Shown here: piece after piece, positions 25,963-36,523 of the stretch
How positions within the stretch are numbered: the stretch's first letter is position 1
How the letters are laid out: each line of letters begins with the position of its first letter
From: Staphylococcus pasteuri
Lineage (GTDB): Bacteria > Bacillota > Bacilli > Staphylococcales > Staphylococcaceae
Reading direction: 5' to 3'
Length of the DNA stretch: 64,000 nucleotides
Assembly: GCF_003970495.1 (NCBI RefSeq)
Contig: NZ_RXWW01000040.1
Span: 1-64,000 of the forward strand
Notes under the pieces: model-generated
Database searches by the model: none
The model's input: only the letters and a program-made list of their open reading frames with translations
Told to the model about the DNA's origin: nothing
Translations under genes and position numbers: made by a program

Positions 25963-27144
25963 ATGAATATACCAAAATCAGTATGGTGGCTTGTAATTGG
26001 GATGGCTCTAAATATTACGGGCGCCAGCTTTTTGTGGCCATTAAATACGATTTACATGAAAGAAGAACTTAATAAAAGTTTAACAATTGCTGGTGTAGTT
26101 TTATTAATTAATTCTTTAGGTATGGTTGTAGGCAACCTACTTGGCGGTGTATTATTTGATAAACTTGGTGGTTATAAAACAATACTTATTGGTACATTTA
26201 CATGTTTATTTAGTACGACGTTATTAAATTTATTCCATGGTTGGCCTTGGTACGCTGTATGGCTTGTGTTGCTTGGGTTCGGTGGCGGAATGATTATACC
26301 CGCTATTTATGCCATGGCCGGAGCTGTTTGGCCTAATGGTGGTAGACAAACCTTTAACGCAATATATTTAGCTCAAAATATCGGCGTAGCATTAGGTGCA
26401 GCGTTAGGTGGATTTGTTGCTGAATTTAGTTTTAATTATATTTTTATGGCAAATTTAATTATGTATGTTCTATTTGCATTAGTTGCAATCACACAATTTA
26501 ATTTAGAAATAAATGCTAAACTTAAGCGACAAGATAATATTGATTTGAAAAGTCAAGAGAACGTTAGCCGATTTGTTTCATTAATTTTAGTTTGTATTGT
26601 CTTTGCTATTTGTTGGATTGGTTATATTCAATGGGAAACAACTATAGCGTCATTCACACAATCTATCCATATTTCTATGTCGCAATATAGTGTGTTATGG
26701 ACAATAAACGGTATTATGATTTTAGTTGCACAACCATTAATTAGACCAGTAATCGTTCTTTTAAAAGGTAATTTAAAAAAACAAATGTTTGTTGGTATTA
26801 TTATTTTTATGTGTTCATTTTTAGTTACTAGTTTTGCGCATCAATTTTCTATATTTGTTATAGGTATGGTTATTTTAACGTTTGGTGAAATGTTTGTATG
26901 GCCGGCTGTTCCAACGATAGCTAATCAATTAGCTCCAGAAGGCAAAGTGGGACAATATCAAGGTATAGTCAATTCAGCTTCTACAGTTGGTAAAGCACTT
27001 GGACCATTATTTGGTGGGGTGTTAGTAGATATGTTTAATATGAGAATAATGTTTTTAACAATCATTTTATTACTTGGTATTTCAATTATTATTTTAAGTT
27101 TATTTACTAAAAGTAAAGCAGCCAAAAAATATCTGGATTATTAA
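25963..27144 (+). CDS. MFS transporter
   Basis: 393 aa with 12 predicted membrane helices and the MFS motif GNLLGGVLFDKLGGYKT between helices 2 and 3 (motif A, G-x3-D-x2-G). The C-terminal half repeats a related loop (GPLFGGVLVDMFNMR). It is a proton-driven drug or metabolite exporter by family; no substrate can be given. AAGAGGGGACTCAATAA precedes the ATG. Monocistronic, upstream of the leuS leader. Confidence 0.88.
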   Translation: MNIPKSVWWLVIGMALNITGASFLWPLNTIYMKEELNKSLTIAGVVLLINSLGMVVGNLLGGVLFDKLGGYKTILIGTFTCLFSTTLLNLFHGWPWYAVWLVLLGFGGGMIIPAIYAMAGAVWPNGGRQTFNAIYLAQNIGVALGAALGGFVAEFSFNYIFMANLIMYVLFALVAITQFNLEINAKLKRQDNIDLKSQENVSRFVSLILVCIVFAICWIGYIQWETTIASFTQSIHISMSQYSVLWTINGIMILVAQPLIRPVIVLLKGNLKKQMFVGIIIFMCSFLVTSFAHQFSIFVIGMVILTFGEMFVWPAVPTIANQLAPEGKVGQYQGIVNSASTVGKALGPLFGGVLVDMFNMRIMFLTIILLLGISIIILSLFTKSKAAKKYLDY

Positions 27145-27179
27145 TATATCTACATTAATTAAAAATTAATAGTAACCTC

Positions 27180-27208
27180 TTGCAATCGAACGCATAATCA
27201 CATACTAT
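27180..27208 (+). promoter_or_regulatory. Promoter of leuS leader
   Basis: TTGCAA (27180-27185), a 17-bp spacer and TACTAT (27203-27208). It predicts a start near 27215, right at the beginning of the T-box leader. Confidence 0.7.
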
Positions 27209-27219
27209 TAATTTGTAAT

Positions 27220-27415
27220 AACATGTTATTAGACGCTTTTCTACAGAGAACTAGTGTGGTGAGAACTAGTGTTAAGGACTAAAATAACATTATAAAATAT
27301 AACGAATTTAATTATGACATCTCTTACTATTGAATGAAGTGCGCTGAAAATGCGAAAAAGGGTGGTAACGCGGCTTAGGTCGTCCCTTTATCATTAGTGA
27401 GAGGTGTCTTTTTAT
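27220..27415 (+). ncRNA. Leucine T-box leader of leuS
   Basis: The T-box AAAAAGGGTGGTAACGCGG spans 27355-27373 and pairs back in GTCGTCCCTTT. Stem I is closed by TGTTATT (27224-27230) / AATAACA, with the AGAGAACTAGTGTGGTGAGAA distal region split over it. CTA at 27279-27281 lies at the specifier position. A terminator-type stem GACATCTCTTACTA / TAGTGAGAGGTGTC ends in TTTTT at about 27415. Uncharged tRNA-Leu should favour read-through. Confidence 0.93.
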
Positions 27416-27433
27416 TGAATAGGAGGAAACGTA

Positions 27434-29848
27434 TTGAATTACAATCACAACGAAATTGAGAAGAAATGGCAACAATATTGGGAAGAGAATAAAACGTTTA
27501 AAACACAGGATAATTTAGGTCAAAAGAAATTTTATGCATTAGATATGTTTCCTTATCCATCAGGTGCAGGTCTACATGTAGGTCATCCTGAAGGTTATAC
27601 TGCAACTGATATTATTTCACGCTATAAACGAATGCAAGGATATAATGTGCTTCATCCGATGGGATGGGATGCATTCGGATTACCTGCTGAACAATATGCA
27701 TTAGACACAGGTAATGATCCTCGCGAATTCACTCAACAAAACATTCAAACATTTAAACGTCAAATACAAGAATTAGGTTTTAGTTATGATTGGGATAGAG
27801 AAGTAAATACTACTGACCCAGAATATTATAAATGGACACAATGGATATTTATACAATTGTATAACAAAGGTTTAGCTTACGTTGATGAAGTAGCTGTAAA
27901 CTGGTGCCCAGCTTTAGGTACTGTTTTATCAAATGAAGAAGTTGTGGATGGTGTATCTGAACGAGGAGGTCATCCAGTTTATAGAAAGCCTATGAAACAA
28001 TGGGTACTAAAAATTACAGAATATGCGGATCGTTTATTAGAAGATTTAGAGGATTTAGATTGGCCTGAATCAATTAAAGATATGCAACGTAACTGGATTG
28101 GACGTTCAGAAGGCGCTAAAGTTTCATTTGATGTTAAAGGTATTAATGAAAAAATTGAAGTTTTTACAACTAGACCAGATACAATTTACGGAACTTCATT
28201 TTTAGTATTAAGTCCAGAGCATGAACTAGTTAATAAAATTACTAGTGATGATAAAGAAGAAGAAATCAAAGCTTATCAAAAAGAAGCTTCAAAAAAATCT
28301 GATTTAGAACGTACAGATTTAGCTAAAGGAAAGACAGGTGTGTTTACAGGCGCTTATGCAATCAATCCTATTTCTGGTGATCAACTACCAATTTGGATTG
28401 CAGATTATGTTCTATCTACGTATGGCACAGGTGCAGTTATGGCAGTACCAGGTCATGACGAACGTGATCATGAATTTGCTGAGAAATTCGAATTACCTAT
28501 CATTGAAGTGATTGAAGGTGGAGATGTTCAAACTGAAGCTTACACTGGCAATGGTCCACATGTTAACTCCGGTGAACTTAATGGATTATATAATGAAGAA
28601 GCAATTTCTAAGGCTATTGAATTATTAGAAAATCATCATGCAGGAGAAAAGAAAGTTAATTATAAATTACGTGATTGGTTATTTAGTAGACAACGTTATT
28701 GGGGTGAACCAATACCAATTATCCATTGGGAAGACGGTTCTATGTCTACAGTACCTGAAGAAGAACTGCCATTATTACTTCCAGAAACTGACGAAATCAA
28801 ACCATCAGGTACTGGTGAATCTCCATTAGCTAATATAGATGAGTTTGTAAATGTTGTTGATGAACAGACTGGAATGAAAGGTCGTCGTGAAACGAATACT
28901 ATGCCTCAGTGGGCAGGTAGTTGTTGGTACTATTTACGATATATAGACCCTAAAAATGAGAAAATGATTGCTGATCCTGAAAAATTAAAACATTGGTTAC
29001 CAGTAGATTTATATATTGGTGGCGTAGAACATGCAGTATTGCATTTATTATATGCAAGATTCTGGCATAAAGTACTTTACGATTTAGGTGTTGTACCTAC
29101 AAAAGAACCATTCCAAAAATTATATAACCAAGGAATGATTTTAGGTGAAGGTAATGAAAAAATGAGTAAATCTAAAGGAAATGTTATTAACCCTGATGAT
29201 ATAGTGAATTCTCATGGTGCTGATACATTACGTTTATATGAAATGTTTATGGGACCATTAGATGCAGCTATAGCATGGAGTGATAAAGGACTAGATGGTT
29301 CACGTCGCTTCCTAGATAGAGTATGGCGTTTAATTGTTAAAGAAGACGGTACTTTATCTGACAAAATTGTTGACACTAATAATAAATCTTTAGATAAATC
29401 ATATAACCAAACTGTTAAAAAAGTAACAGAAGATTTTGATAGCCTAGGTTTCAACACTGCTATTAGTCAATTAATGGTATTTATCAATGATTGTTACAAA
29501 GCAGAAGAAATTTACAAACCTTATATTGAAGGATTTGTAACTATGTTAGCACCAATAGCCCCTCATATTGGAGAAGAGCTATGGTCAAGATTAGGTCATA
29601 CTGATACTATTACTTATCAACCTTGGCCAACTTATAATGAATCGCTACTAGTCGATGATGAAGTAGAAATCGTGGTCCAAGTTAATGGAAAATTAAGAGC
29701 AAAAATTGAAATTCCTAAAGACTTATCTAAAGAAGAAATGCAAGATTTAGCATTAGCAAATGATAATGTTAAAATGAGTATTGAAGGTAAAGAAATTAAA
29801 AAAATAATTGCTGTACCACAAAAATTAGTCAACATTGTTGCTAAATAG
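27434..29848 (+). CDS. leuS: Leucyl-tRNA synthetase
   Basis: Charges tRNA-Leu; class I synthetase. 804 aa. The HIGH motif is in [20 protein letters not shown] (about residues 37-56), the editing domain includes [12 protein letters not shown] and [15 protein letters not shown], and [12 protein letters not shown] starts near 576. TTG 27434 is the start, with AGGAGG eight bases upstream. Expression is under the leucine T-box just upstream. A rhodanese gene follows 24 bp later. Confidence 0.98.
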   Translation: MNYNHNEIEKKWQQYWEENKTFKTQDNLGQKKFYALDMFPYPSGAGLHVGHPEGYTATDIISRYKRMQGYNVLHPMGWDAFGLPAEQYALDTGNDPREFTQQNIQTFKRQIQELGFSYDWDREVNTTDPEYYKWTQWIFIQLYNKGLAYVDEVAVNWCPALGTVLSNEEVVDGVSERGGHPVYRKPMKQWVLKITEYADRLLEDLEDLDWPESIKDMQRNWIGRSEGAKVSFDVKGINEKIEVFTTRPDTIYGTSFLVLSPEHELVNKITSDDKEEEIKAYQKEASKKSDLERTDLAKGKTGVFTGAYAINPISGDQLPIWIADYVLSTYGTGAVMAVPGHDERDHEFAEKFELPIIEVIEGGDVQTEAYTGNGPHVNSGELNGLYNEEAISKAIELLENHHAGEKKVNYKLRDWLFSRQRYWGEPIPIIHWEDGSMSTVPEEELPLLLPETDEIKPSGTGESPLANIDEFVNVVDEQTGMKGRRETNTMPQWAGSCWYYLRYIDPKNEKMIADPEKLKHWLPVDLYIGGVEHAVLHLLYARFWHKVLYDLGVVPTKEPFQKLYNQGMILGEGNEKMSKSKGNVINPDDIVNSHGADTLRLYEMFMGPLDAAIAWSDKGLDGSRRFLDRVWRLIVKEDGTLSDKIVDTNNKSLDKSYNQTVKKVTEDFDSLGFNTAISQLMVFINDCYKAEEIYKPYIEGFVTMLAPIAPHIGEELWSRLGHTDTITYQPWPTYNESLLVDDEVEIVVQVNGKLRAKIEIPKDLSKEEMQDLALANDNVKMSIEGKEIKKIIAVPQKLVNIVAK

Positions 29849-29872
29849 AATATTTTAAAAGGAGTTTTAATA

Positions 29873-30184
29873 ATGGAATCAATTACAATTGATGAGTTGA
29901 AAGAAAAAATATTGGATTCAAATCCAATTAATATTGTAGATGTACGTAATGATAATGAAACTGCAATGGGGATTATTCCTGGTGCAAAGACTATTCCTAT
30001 GAATGAAATTCCTGATAACTTAAAAGAATTCGATTCAAATCAAACTTATTATATAATTTGTGCAGCTGGCGCACGCAGTGCTAGAGTTGTTGAATATTTA
30101 GAAAATAATGATATTCATGCTGTTAATGTAGAAGGTGGCATGAATGAATGGGGAACAGAAGGATTAGAAATTAAAAACATTTAA
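29873..30184 (+). CDS. Rhodanese-like sulfurtransferase
   Basis: 103-aa single-domain rhodanese. NIVDVRNDNETAMGIIPGA is the substrate-binding half and IICAAGARSARVVEYL carries the active-site loop with the persulfide cysteine at about residue 63. The partner and acceptor are unknown. AAAAGGAGTTTTAATA precedes the ATG. The close 24-bp distance to leuS suggests co-transcription; a strong terminator follows. Confidence 0.92.
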   Translation: MESITIDELKEKILDSNPINIVDVRNDNETAMGIIPGAKTIPMNEIPDNLKEFDSNQTYYIICAAGARSARVVEYLENNDIHAVNVEGGMNEWGTEGLEIKNI

Positions 30185-30202
30185 TATTGGAAAGTGATTT
30201 TT

Positions 30203-30259
30203 AAGAGTTAGATTTTGAATGCCTTTTATATTAAGGTATTCAAATCTAACTCTTTTTTT
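30203..30259 (+). terminator. Terminator after rhodanese gene
   Basis: A long stem begins AAGAGTTAGATTT (30203) and returns as AAATCTAACTCTT, followed by seven T. Confidence 0.92.
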
Positions 30260-30347
30260 ATGAAATCTTATTTGATAACGTTGAAATATTTACATGACAA
30301 ATATGTTAAAAATAAATTAAAACGTGTACTATAATATTTAATTTATG

Positions 30348-30381
30348 TATACTAGAATTTGAATAAAATTGATGATAAAAT
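30348..30381 (+). promoter_or_regulatory. Upstream element shared with the second adhesin (copy 1)
   Basis: ATACTAGAATTTGAATAA followed by AATTGATGATAAAAT, ending 122 bp before the sasC start. A close copy lies at 36378-36411, 113 bp before the second adhesin. The conservation suggests a shared promoter or operator region. Confidence 0.5.
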
Positions 30382-30502
30382 CAAAGTGAATATTAATTCA
30401 TTATATTGGTTAAAATAGCAAATTGATTCATTTAATACATATGTATCATAAACGCTCATTAATTATAAACAACAAAGACGATACAACTAGGAGGAACAAT
30501 TA

Positions 30503-33500
30503 ATGAATTTATTTAGGAAACGGAAATTCAGTATTAGAAAGTTTAACATAGGTATTTTTTCAACAATTATTGGTACTACACTTTTTTTAAGTCAAACTCA
30601 TCAAGCATTAGCAGAAGAAAATGAATTAAATACCAATAGTGATACGCCTAATACTGCACTTACAGGTGAAACAAATACTAATGAATTAACAACTGCTAAT
30701 CAAAATAATGTGACAAATAATAATGTCGCTAATACATCAGATGGTACGATAGACAATCAAGTTAATGATAATCAACGCAATGCAAATGACTTGCTAGGAA
30801 ATGAATCTATCTCTGAAACAAATCCTGATTTAAGTAAAGAACAGTCGACTGAATCATCAACAAATAATAATTTTGACCCTAGCACAAACAATTCAACAAA
30901 ACTTCAACTCGATAGCATAAATAATGATATTGTATTACCTGAAAATTTAGTGAATGGAGAAACTCAACAAAATCAACCTAAATTAGTAACAGAATCAAGG
31001 CCTAAAGAAGATAGACCTAAGAAAAGAAGTCGACGTGCAGTTGTTGATAATAATGCAGGTGGTACAGTTAATTCAACCACTGTGATTGATCCAAAAATAA
31101 ATAATACTGGTCCTAACGCAATCAACGAGGTATTAACTTTTGATGATATTGGGGTCACTCCAAGTAAAAGTAGAAATAACCCTACAGTTACTATTGTTGA
31201 ACAATTACCCGGATTTAATCTTATAAACGGAGGTAAAGTTGGTGTTATAAGTCATACTTTGGTTAGGTCTGGTATGTTTAATTCAAGTGACGAAAAAAAT
31301 TACCAAGCTCAAAACAATGTCATTGTTTTAGGTAGAGCCAATGGTGCTGATCCTAATGATCATGGAGATTTTAATGGAATTGAGAAGACTTTAACAGTCA
31401 ATCCAAATTCTGAATTAGTCTTTGATTTTTCTACAATGTTAACTAAAAATAGGCAAGGTGCTGTAAATATTGTTATTAGAAATGCTGATGACGATAATAT
31501 AATTGGAGAAAAAACAGTATCAACAAGAGCTCAATCGAGATTATTTAAAGTACCTGATAATGTTACACATTTAAAAATTCAATTTATACCTAATAACGAT
31601 GCTATCACTGATATTGCAGGTGTTTATCAACTCAAAGATGGCTATAAATATTATGATTTTATAGATAATGTAGGTCTATTTTCTGGTTCGCATATATATG
31701 TTGAAAATAGAAATATAGAAACAAAGGCAGTAAATAATAGAGAATTCAATGTTTCAACTTCATTGAAAAACGATGGTGATTTTGCAGCCTCAATGAATAC
31801 GAACGAATTTGTTTATACTATTCATTTACCAGAAGGTATAGAATATGTCGACCAATCACTTACTACAGAATTGCCATTTGGTAATGGTTCAGGAAATATG
31901 TTAAATCCGATGATTACTACATATGACCCAACAACTCGTACAATCACTATAAAAAGTAATGGAGATGAAACAAATTCAAATAACGCATCATTAATGCCTA
32001 ATAAAAATTTGAACATTAACTATAAATTACGTGTTAATAATGTTCCAACACCAAGACAAGTTACTTTCCAAGATAATTTAGTATATAAAACTTTTGCTGA
32101 AGAATATTTCGATACGCCTCCAACACCGAGTGATGTCAATTTAGAACCTTATAATATAGATATTGTTATGAATAAAGATGAATTACAACGAGCTGTAGAT
32201 ACTAAAGTCATAGCTTCGAATTATACCATTGCTTCTGTAGATGAATATAATACGTTAAAAGCAAGAGCTCAAACCATCTTAGATGAATCTAGAAATAATG
32301 TTCCAATCAATCAGAGAATCTCTCAAGCAGACATTGATCAATTAACTTATCAATTGCAACATACTTTAATTAGTAGAGTAGAAGCGGCTCGAGCAGTTAA
32401 TAACAAAGCCGATGATATGACAGATACTGTTAATCAGGATAATGAACTAACAGATGAAGAAAAAGAAGCGGCAATTAATAAAATTGAACAAGATAGAGAT
32501 AATGCTATCAATAATATTGATGATCAAACAACTGATGATGGTGTGACAAATGAAAAAAATGCAGGTTTAAATATATTAAATGGAGATACAGGAACACCTA
32601 TAGCAAAACCTAGTGCAAGACAGGCTGTAAACGATAAAGCTACTGAACAAAGAGCATTGATTAATCAAGATACAGTTGCTACGACTGAAGAAAAAGAAGC
32701 GGCACTAGAAGAATTAGATAATGATGTAACTACTGCTTTAGCTAATATTGATAATGCTCAAAACAACGCACAGGTAGAAGCAGCTAAAAATAATGCAATT
32801 AATAAGATTAATACAGATAGACCAGCTGATATTTATAAAGCCAACGCAAAAGCTGAAATTAACCAAGCAGCAACAGCGAAACGTCAAGAAATTAATCAAA
32901 ATAATGAAGCTACTCAAGAAGAAAAAGAGGCTGCACTTAATGAACTTAATCAAACAACTAATCAAGCTATAGGTGAAATTGATAATAGTGTATCAAATAG
33001 CGACGTAGATCAAGCTAAAGATAATGGTGTAAATGCAATTAATATCATTAATCCAGTTACCATAGTTAAACAAAATGCTCGTGATGCAGTTGCTAATGTA
33101 GCACAACAAAAGAAGGATGAAATTAACGCCAATACAGATGCAACGTTAGAAGAAAGACAAGCTGCAATTCAAGCAGTTGACCAAGCTTTAACAGAAGCTA
33201 ATACAAATATTACGAATGCAAATACAAATGATGAAGTTGACCAAGCTAAAAATAATTCTATAAATACAATTCAAAGCATTCAACCAGAAACACAAGTAAA
33301 AACAAATGCTAAAAATTTATTGAATTTAAAAGCACAAGAACAACTTAATATAATTGCAAATAATAACGATGCAACTATAGAAGAACAACAAGCAGCACAA
33401 CAAATACTTGATACAGAACTTAATCAAGGTATTCAAAATATAGAAAACGCGGATACTAATCAAGAAGTTGAAAATGCAAAAGATACGTCTATACAAAATA

Positions 33501-36277
33501 TTCAAAGTATTCAACCAGCCACAAAGGTAAAATCAGATGCTAGAACGGCAGTTAATGAAAAAGCAACAGAAGTAATTAATAATATTAACGCCACACCAGG
33601 TGCTACTAAGGAAGAAAGAGATGAAGCTATTGCACAAGTAAACACACTATTAAATAGAGTAATAAATGATATTAATACATCAAGTACTACACCTATGGTT
33701 GAAGCTTTAAGAGATGCAGCAATTAATGATTTAGGAAATATTCAACCACATGTTACTAAAAAGCAAGAAGCAATAGCGATATTAAACCAATTAGCTACTG
33801 ATAAAAAACAAGACATAAATCAAAATATTAATGCAACTACTGAAGAAAAAGAAGCCGCAATTAATGAAGTAGATACACAACTAGCAGATGCACTTAATCA
33901 TATTGATCAAGCAGACACTAACGCTCAAGTAGATGAAGAACAACAAAATGGAACGGCAGCGATTAACAATATACAAGAGCAAATCGTTAAAAAACCTGAT
34001 GCTCGTAATGAAATTAATCAACATTATAATGATAAATTATCTCAAATTAATCAAACACCCGATGCAACGACTGACGAGAAAGCAGCTGCAATTCAATTAC
34101 TAGACGAGCAAAAGAAACAGGCTCTAGAAGCTATAAATCAAGCACAAACTAACAACGATGTAGATCAAGCCAAAGAACAAGCTATTCAAAACATAGATGC
34201 TGTTCAAGTTGATGTAGTGGTGAAACCAGATGCGAGACATTCGTTAGAGTCTGCAAAAAATGCACAACAACAAGTGATTAATGCAACACCTGATGCAACT
34301 GTTGAAGAAATTAATACAGCATTACAAAAATTAAATCAAATATTCAATCAAGCAAATAATGCTATTAATCAGGCGCAAACAAATCAACAAGTAACAGATG
34401 CTACTCAGCAATCAATTGAAATGATTCATAATACATTACCTGAGACAACAGTGAAAACTAATGCAAGAAATAATATAGAAAATCAATCTAATAAACAAAA
34501 TCAGCTCATTCAAAATAGTGATGAATCCACGGTTGAAGAGAAAAATGAGGCACAAGAATTGGTGAATCAAGCCAAAGAACAATCAATTAAAAATATAGAT
34601 CAAGCTCATACAAATCAAGAGGTGGAAACGGCATATAATAATGGCATACAAAGTATACAACAAATATCGCCATCTACTGCTATTAAGACTAATGCAAGAC
34701 AAACTATATCTAAAGCCATTCAAGATAAAGAGAAACCAGTACTTGAAAATCAAGAAGCTACACAAGAAGAAAAAAATCAATTTATGACTAAAATGAATAC
34801 GTTATTAAATGATTTGAATCAACAAATTACAAAAGACACTACAAATCAAGAAGTAGCAAATACTAAAGATAATGGATTAGTAAGTATTGAGCAGTCTGTT
34901 TTTCAACCAACTGTAAAACAAGATGCAAGAATTAAAATACAAGAATTTGCTGAAAAGCAAACGGAATTAATTAATCATAGTGAAGATGCTACAAATGAAG
35001 AAAAAAATAATGCTTTAGAAAAACTTAAAGCTACTGTTGAAAATATTATTAACCAAATCAATACTGCGACAATGAATAGTCAAGTTAATCTGGCACAAAA
35101 TAATGGAGAATCTGCAATTTCTATTATTTTGCCTAAAATTGTAGTTAAAGAAGAAGCAAGAACTCAAATTAACCAAGCCATCAATAATCAAGATGAAGTT
35201 ATTAGAAAAGTTCAAGATGCAACGCAAGAAGAAAAAGATGAAGCTAATGATGAAGTTAATCGTTTGGCAAATCAGGCAATCAATGACATCAACAATCTAA
35301 GAAATAATAATCAAGTAGAAGTAGCAAAAGATGAAGCTATCAATAAGATCCAACAAATATTGCCATCTACTGCAGTTAAAACTAATGCAAGACAATTATT
35401 AAATGAAACTAGTCAAAATAAGATTAAAAATATAAAAGAGACGTTAAACGCCACTACCAATGAAATTGAAGCAGCAATTTCAGAAATCGAGAAAATTTTA
35501 GAACAAGCATTAAGTCAAATTAACCAAGATATAACGACACAACAAGTAAATAAAACAAAAGAACAAGGGGTTCAAGCTATTAATGATGTTCAAGTTAAAG
35601 TGGTTAAAAAACCAGAAGCAAATGAACTTCTTTCACAAGTTGCGAATAATCAAGAACAATTAATTAACCAAATAAATGAAGCGACAAAAGAAGAGAAAGA
35701 ATTGGCTATTACTAAAGTGCTAAAAGAATTAGAAAAGGCTAAAGAACTTATTAATAATGCATTGTCAAACAGTGAAGTGGATCAAGTTTATATAGATGCA
35801 GCTAAGATCATTGAATCAATTAAACCTAATATAGAAGTTAAACCTCAAGCAAATAAAGATATCAATCAAGTAGCTGATGAAGTTAAAAATCAAATTAAAC
35901 TTTTAAAAAATGTTGATTCCAATGCTGTAAATAATGCTATGAGAAAAATCGCGTCAATATTAGAAGAAGCAGATATAAGAATCAAACAAGCAAAAACAAA
36001 TGATGAAGTTAGCCAAATTGTTATTGAAACGATAGAAAAATTAAAAGGAATTAAAATATCGCCACTTAAATCTAATATCAAAATAGATACGGTTAGATCA
36101 ATGACTAATTGTAAGAATTATATAGAAAAACAGATTTCATCATCTGGTTCTAAATTAAATAGTGAATTACCAGAAACTGGCTTAAGTCAAAATCATTTAC
36201 CTTTAGCTGGATTCACATTTACTTTTGGAATTTGGTTATATTTAAGAAGTTTAAAACTAAGAGATTATAAAAAATAA
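30503..36277 (+). CDS. sasC: SasC-type LPXTG surface protein with DUF1542 repeats
   Basis: 1924 aa, cell-wall anchored. YSIRK-type signal peptide (FSIRKFNIGIFSTIIG) with cleavage after about residue 37 (HQALA). Then an Asn/Thr-rich stretch to a KKRSRRAV junction near 172-180, and a large non-repeat region of about 190-628 that includes a FIVAR-like segment at its end. After that come about 16 tandem 77-residue helical repeats (about 629-1860), each opening near AR-x-x-[IV]-N and carrying ATxEEKxAA. The C-terminus has LPETG, a hydrophobic segment and a basic tail. Location after leuS and architecture match S. aureus SasC, a biofilm and aggregation factor. GGAGGAACAATTA precedes the ATG. Confidence 0.88.
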   Translation: MNLFRKRKFSIRKFNIGIFSTIIGTTLFLSQTHQALAEENELNTNSDTPNTALTGETNTNELTTANQNNVTNNNVANTSDGTIDNQVNDNQRNANDLLGNESISETNPDLSKEQSTESSTNNNFDPSTNNSTKLQLDSINNDIVLPENLVNGETQQNQPKLVTESRPKEDRPKKRSRRAVVDNNAGGTVNSTTVIDPKINNTGPNAINEVLTFDDIGVTPSKSRNNPTVTIVEQLPGFNLINGGKVGVISHTLVRSGMFNSSDEKNYQAQNNVIVLGRANGADPNDHGDFNGIEKTLTVNPNSELVFDFSTMLTKNRQGAVNIVIRNADDDNIIGEKTVSTRAQSRLFKVPDNVTHLKIQFIPNNDAITDIAGVYQLKDGYKYYDFIDNVGLFSGSHIYVENRNIETKAVNNREFNVSTSLKNDGDFAASMNTNEFVYTIHLPEGIEYVDQSLTTELPFGNGSGNMLNPMITTYDPTTRTITIKSNGDETNSNNASLMPNKNLNINYKLRVNNVPTPRQVTFQDNLVYKTFAEEYFDTPPTPSDVNLEPYNIDIVMNKDELQRAVDTKVIASNYTIASVDEYNTLKARAQTILDESRNNVPINQRISQADIDQLTYQLQHTLISRVEAARAVNNKADDMTDTVNQDNELTDEEKEAAINKIEQDRDNAINNIDDQTTDDGVTNEKNAGLNILNGDTGTPIAKPSARQAVNDKATEQRALINQDTVATTEEKEAALEELDNDVTTALANIDNAQNNAQVEAAKNNAINKINTDRPADIYKANAKAEINQAATAKRQEINQNNEATQEEKEAALNELNQTTNQAIGEIDNSVSNSDVDQAKDNGVNAINIINPVTIVKQNARDAVANVAQQKKDEINANTDATLEERQAAIQAVDQALTEANTNITNANTNDEVDQAKNNSINTIQSIQPETQVKTNAKNLLNLKAQEQLNIIANNNDATIEEQQAAQQILDTELNQGIQNIENADTNQEVENAKDTSIQNIQSIQPATKVKSDARTAVNEKATEVINNINATPGATKEERDEAIAQVNTLLNRVINDINTSSTTPMVEALRDAAINDLGNIQPHVTKKQEAIAILNQLATDKKQDINQNINATTEEKEAAINEVDTQLADALNHIDQADTNAQVDEEQQNGTAAINNIQEQIVKKPDARNEINQHYNDKLSQINQTPDATTDEKAAAIQLLDEQKKQALEAINQAQTNNDVDQAKEQAIQNIDAVQVDVVVKPDARHSLESAKNAQQQVINATPDATVEEINTALQKLNQIFNQANNAINQAQTNQQVTDATQQSIEMIHNTLPETTVKTNARNNIENQSNKQNQLIQNSDESTVEEKNEAQELVNQAKEQSIKNIDQAHTNQEVETAYNNGIQSIQQISPSTAIKTNARQTISKAIQDKEKPVLENQEATQEEKNQFMTKMNTLLNDLNQQITKDTTNQEVANTKDNGLVSIEQSVFQPTVKQDARIKIQEFAEKQTELINHSEDATNEEKNNALEKLKATVENIINQINTATMNSQVNLAQNNGESAISIILPKIVVKEEARTQINQAINNQDEVIRKVQDATQEEKDEANDEVNRLANQAINDINNLRNNNQVEVAKDEAINKIQQILPSTAVKTNARQLLNETSQNKIKNIKETLNATTNEIEAAISEIEKILEQALSQINQDITTQQVNKTKEQGVQAINDVQVKVVKKPEANELLSQVANNQEQLINQINEATKEEKELAITKVLKELEKAKELINNALSNSEVDQVYIDAAKIIESIKPNIEVKPQANKDINQVADEVKNQIKLLKNVDSNAVNNAMRKIASILEEADIRIKQAKTNDEVSQIVIETIEKLKGIKISPLKSNIKIDTVRSMTNCKNYIEKQISSSGSKLNSELPETGLSQNHLPLAGFTFTFGIWLYLRSLKLRDYKK
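32389..36080 (+). repeat. 16 tandem DUF1542-type repeats in sasC
   Basis: Protein-level tandem repeat, period 77 residues (231 bp). I counted 16 units by their AR/AK...ATxEEK...V-x-x-A-K...P pattern. Units have diverged strongly at the DNA level. Confidence 0.85.
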
Positions 36278-36523
36278 AAAGTTTGATACTTCATCAATTA
36301 ATTTTGATAAAGATAGATAAAACATACCTAATTCTTCATGCTATAAATATTTAATTCTTATTAAATAAGTATATTTTTATACTAGATTTATAATTAGGTT
36401 GATGATAAAATAATTATTAAATTTAATAGGTTGTGCATATTACAAAGGTGTGCAACCTATTTGAAATCTAAATATAATTCTAATGTTTTACATCATGAAA
36501 TTACACCTAGGAGGACAATCATT
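36278..36523. other. Intergenic region between the two adhesin genes
   Basis: AT-rich spacer. Contains the second copy of the shared upstream element and the ribosome site. I see no terminator hairpin with a T-run after sasC, so some read-through between the two genes is possible. The open frame upstream of 36524 is not credible as coding. Confidence 0.5.
36378..36411 (+). promoter_or_regulatory. Upstream element shared with sasC (copy 2)
   Basis: ATACTAGATTTATAATTA then GGTTGATGATAAAAT, matching 30348-30381 at most positions and at a similar distance from the start codon (145 versus 154 bp). Confidence 0.5.

Noticed and set aside
32738..36081. Several minus-strand frames of 60-90 codons inside sasC, and similar ones in the second adhesin
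   Set aside because: They are Ile/Phe/Cys-rich shadows caused by the Asn/Gln-rich repeats; none has a ribosome site.
36431..36523. Upstream extension of the second adhesin
   Set aside because: The frame is open by chance. The YSIRK signal start at 36524 has a strong ribosome site and matches sasC.
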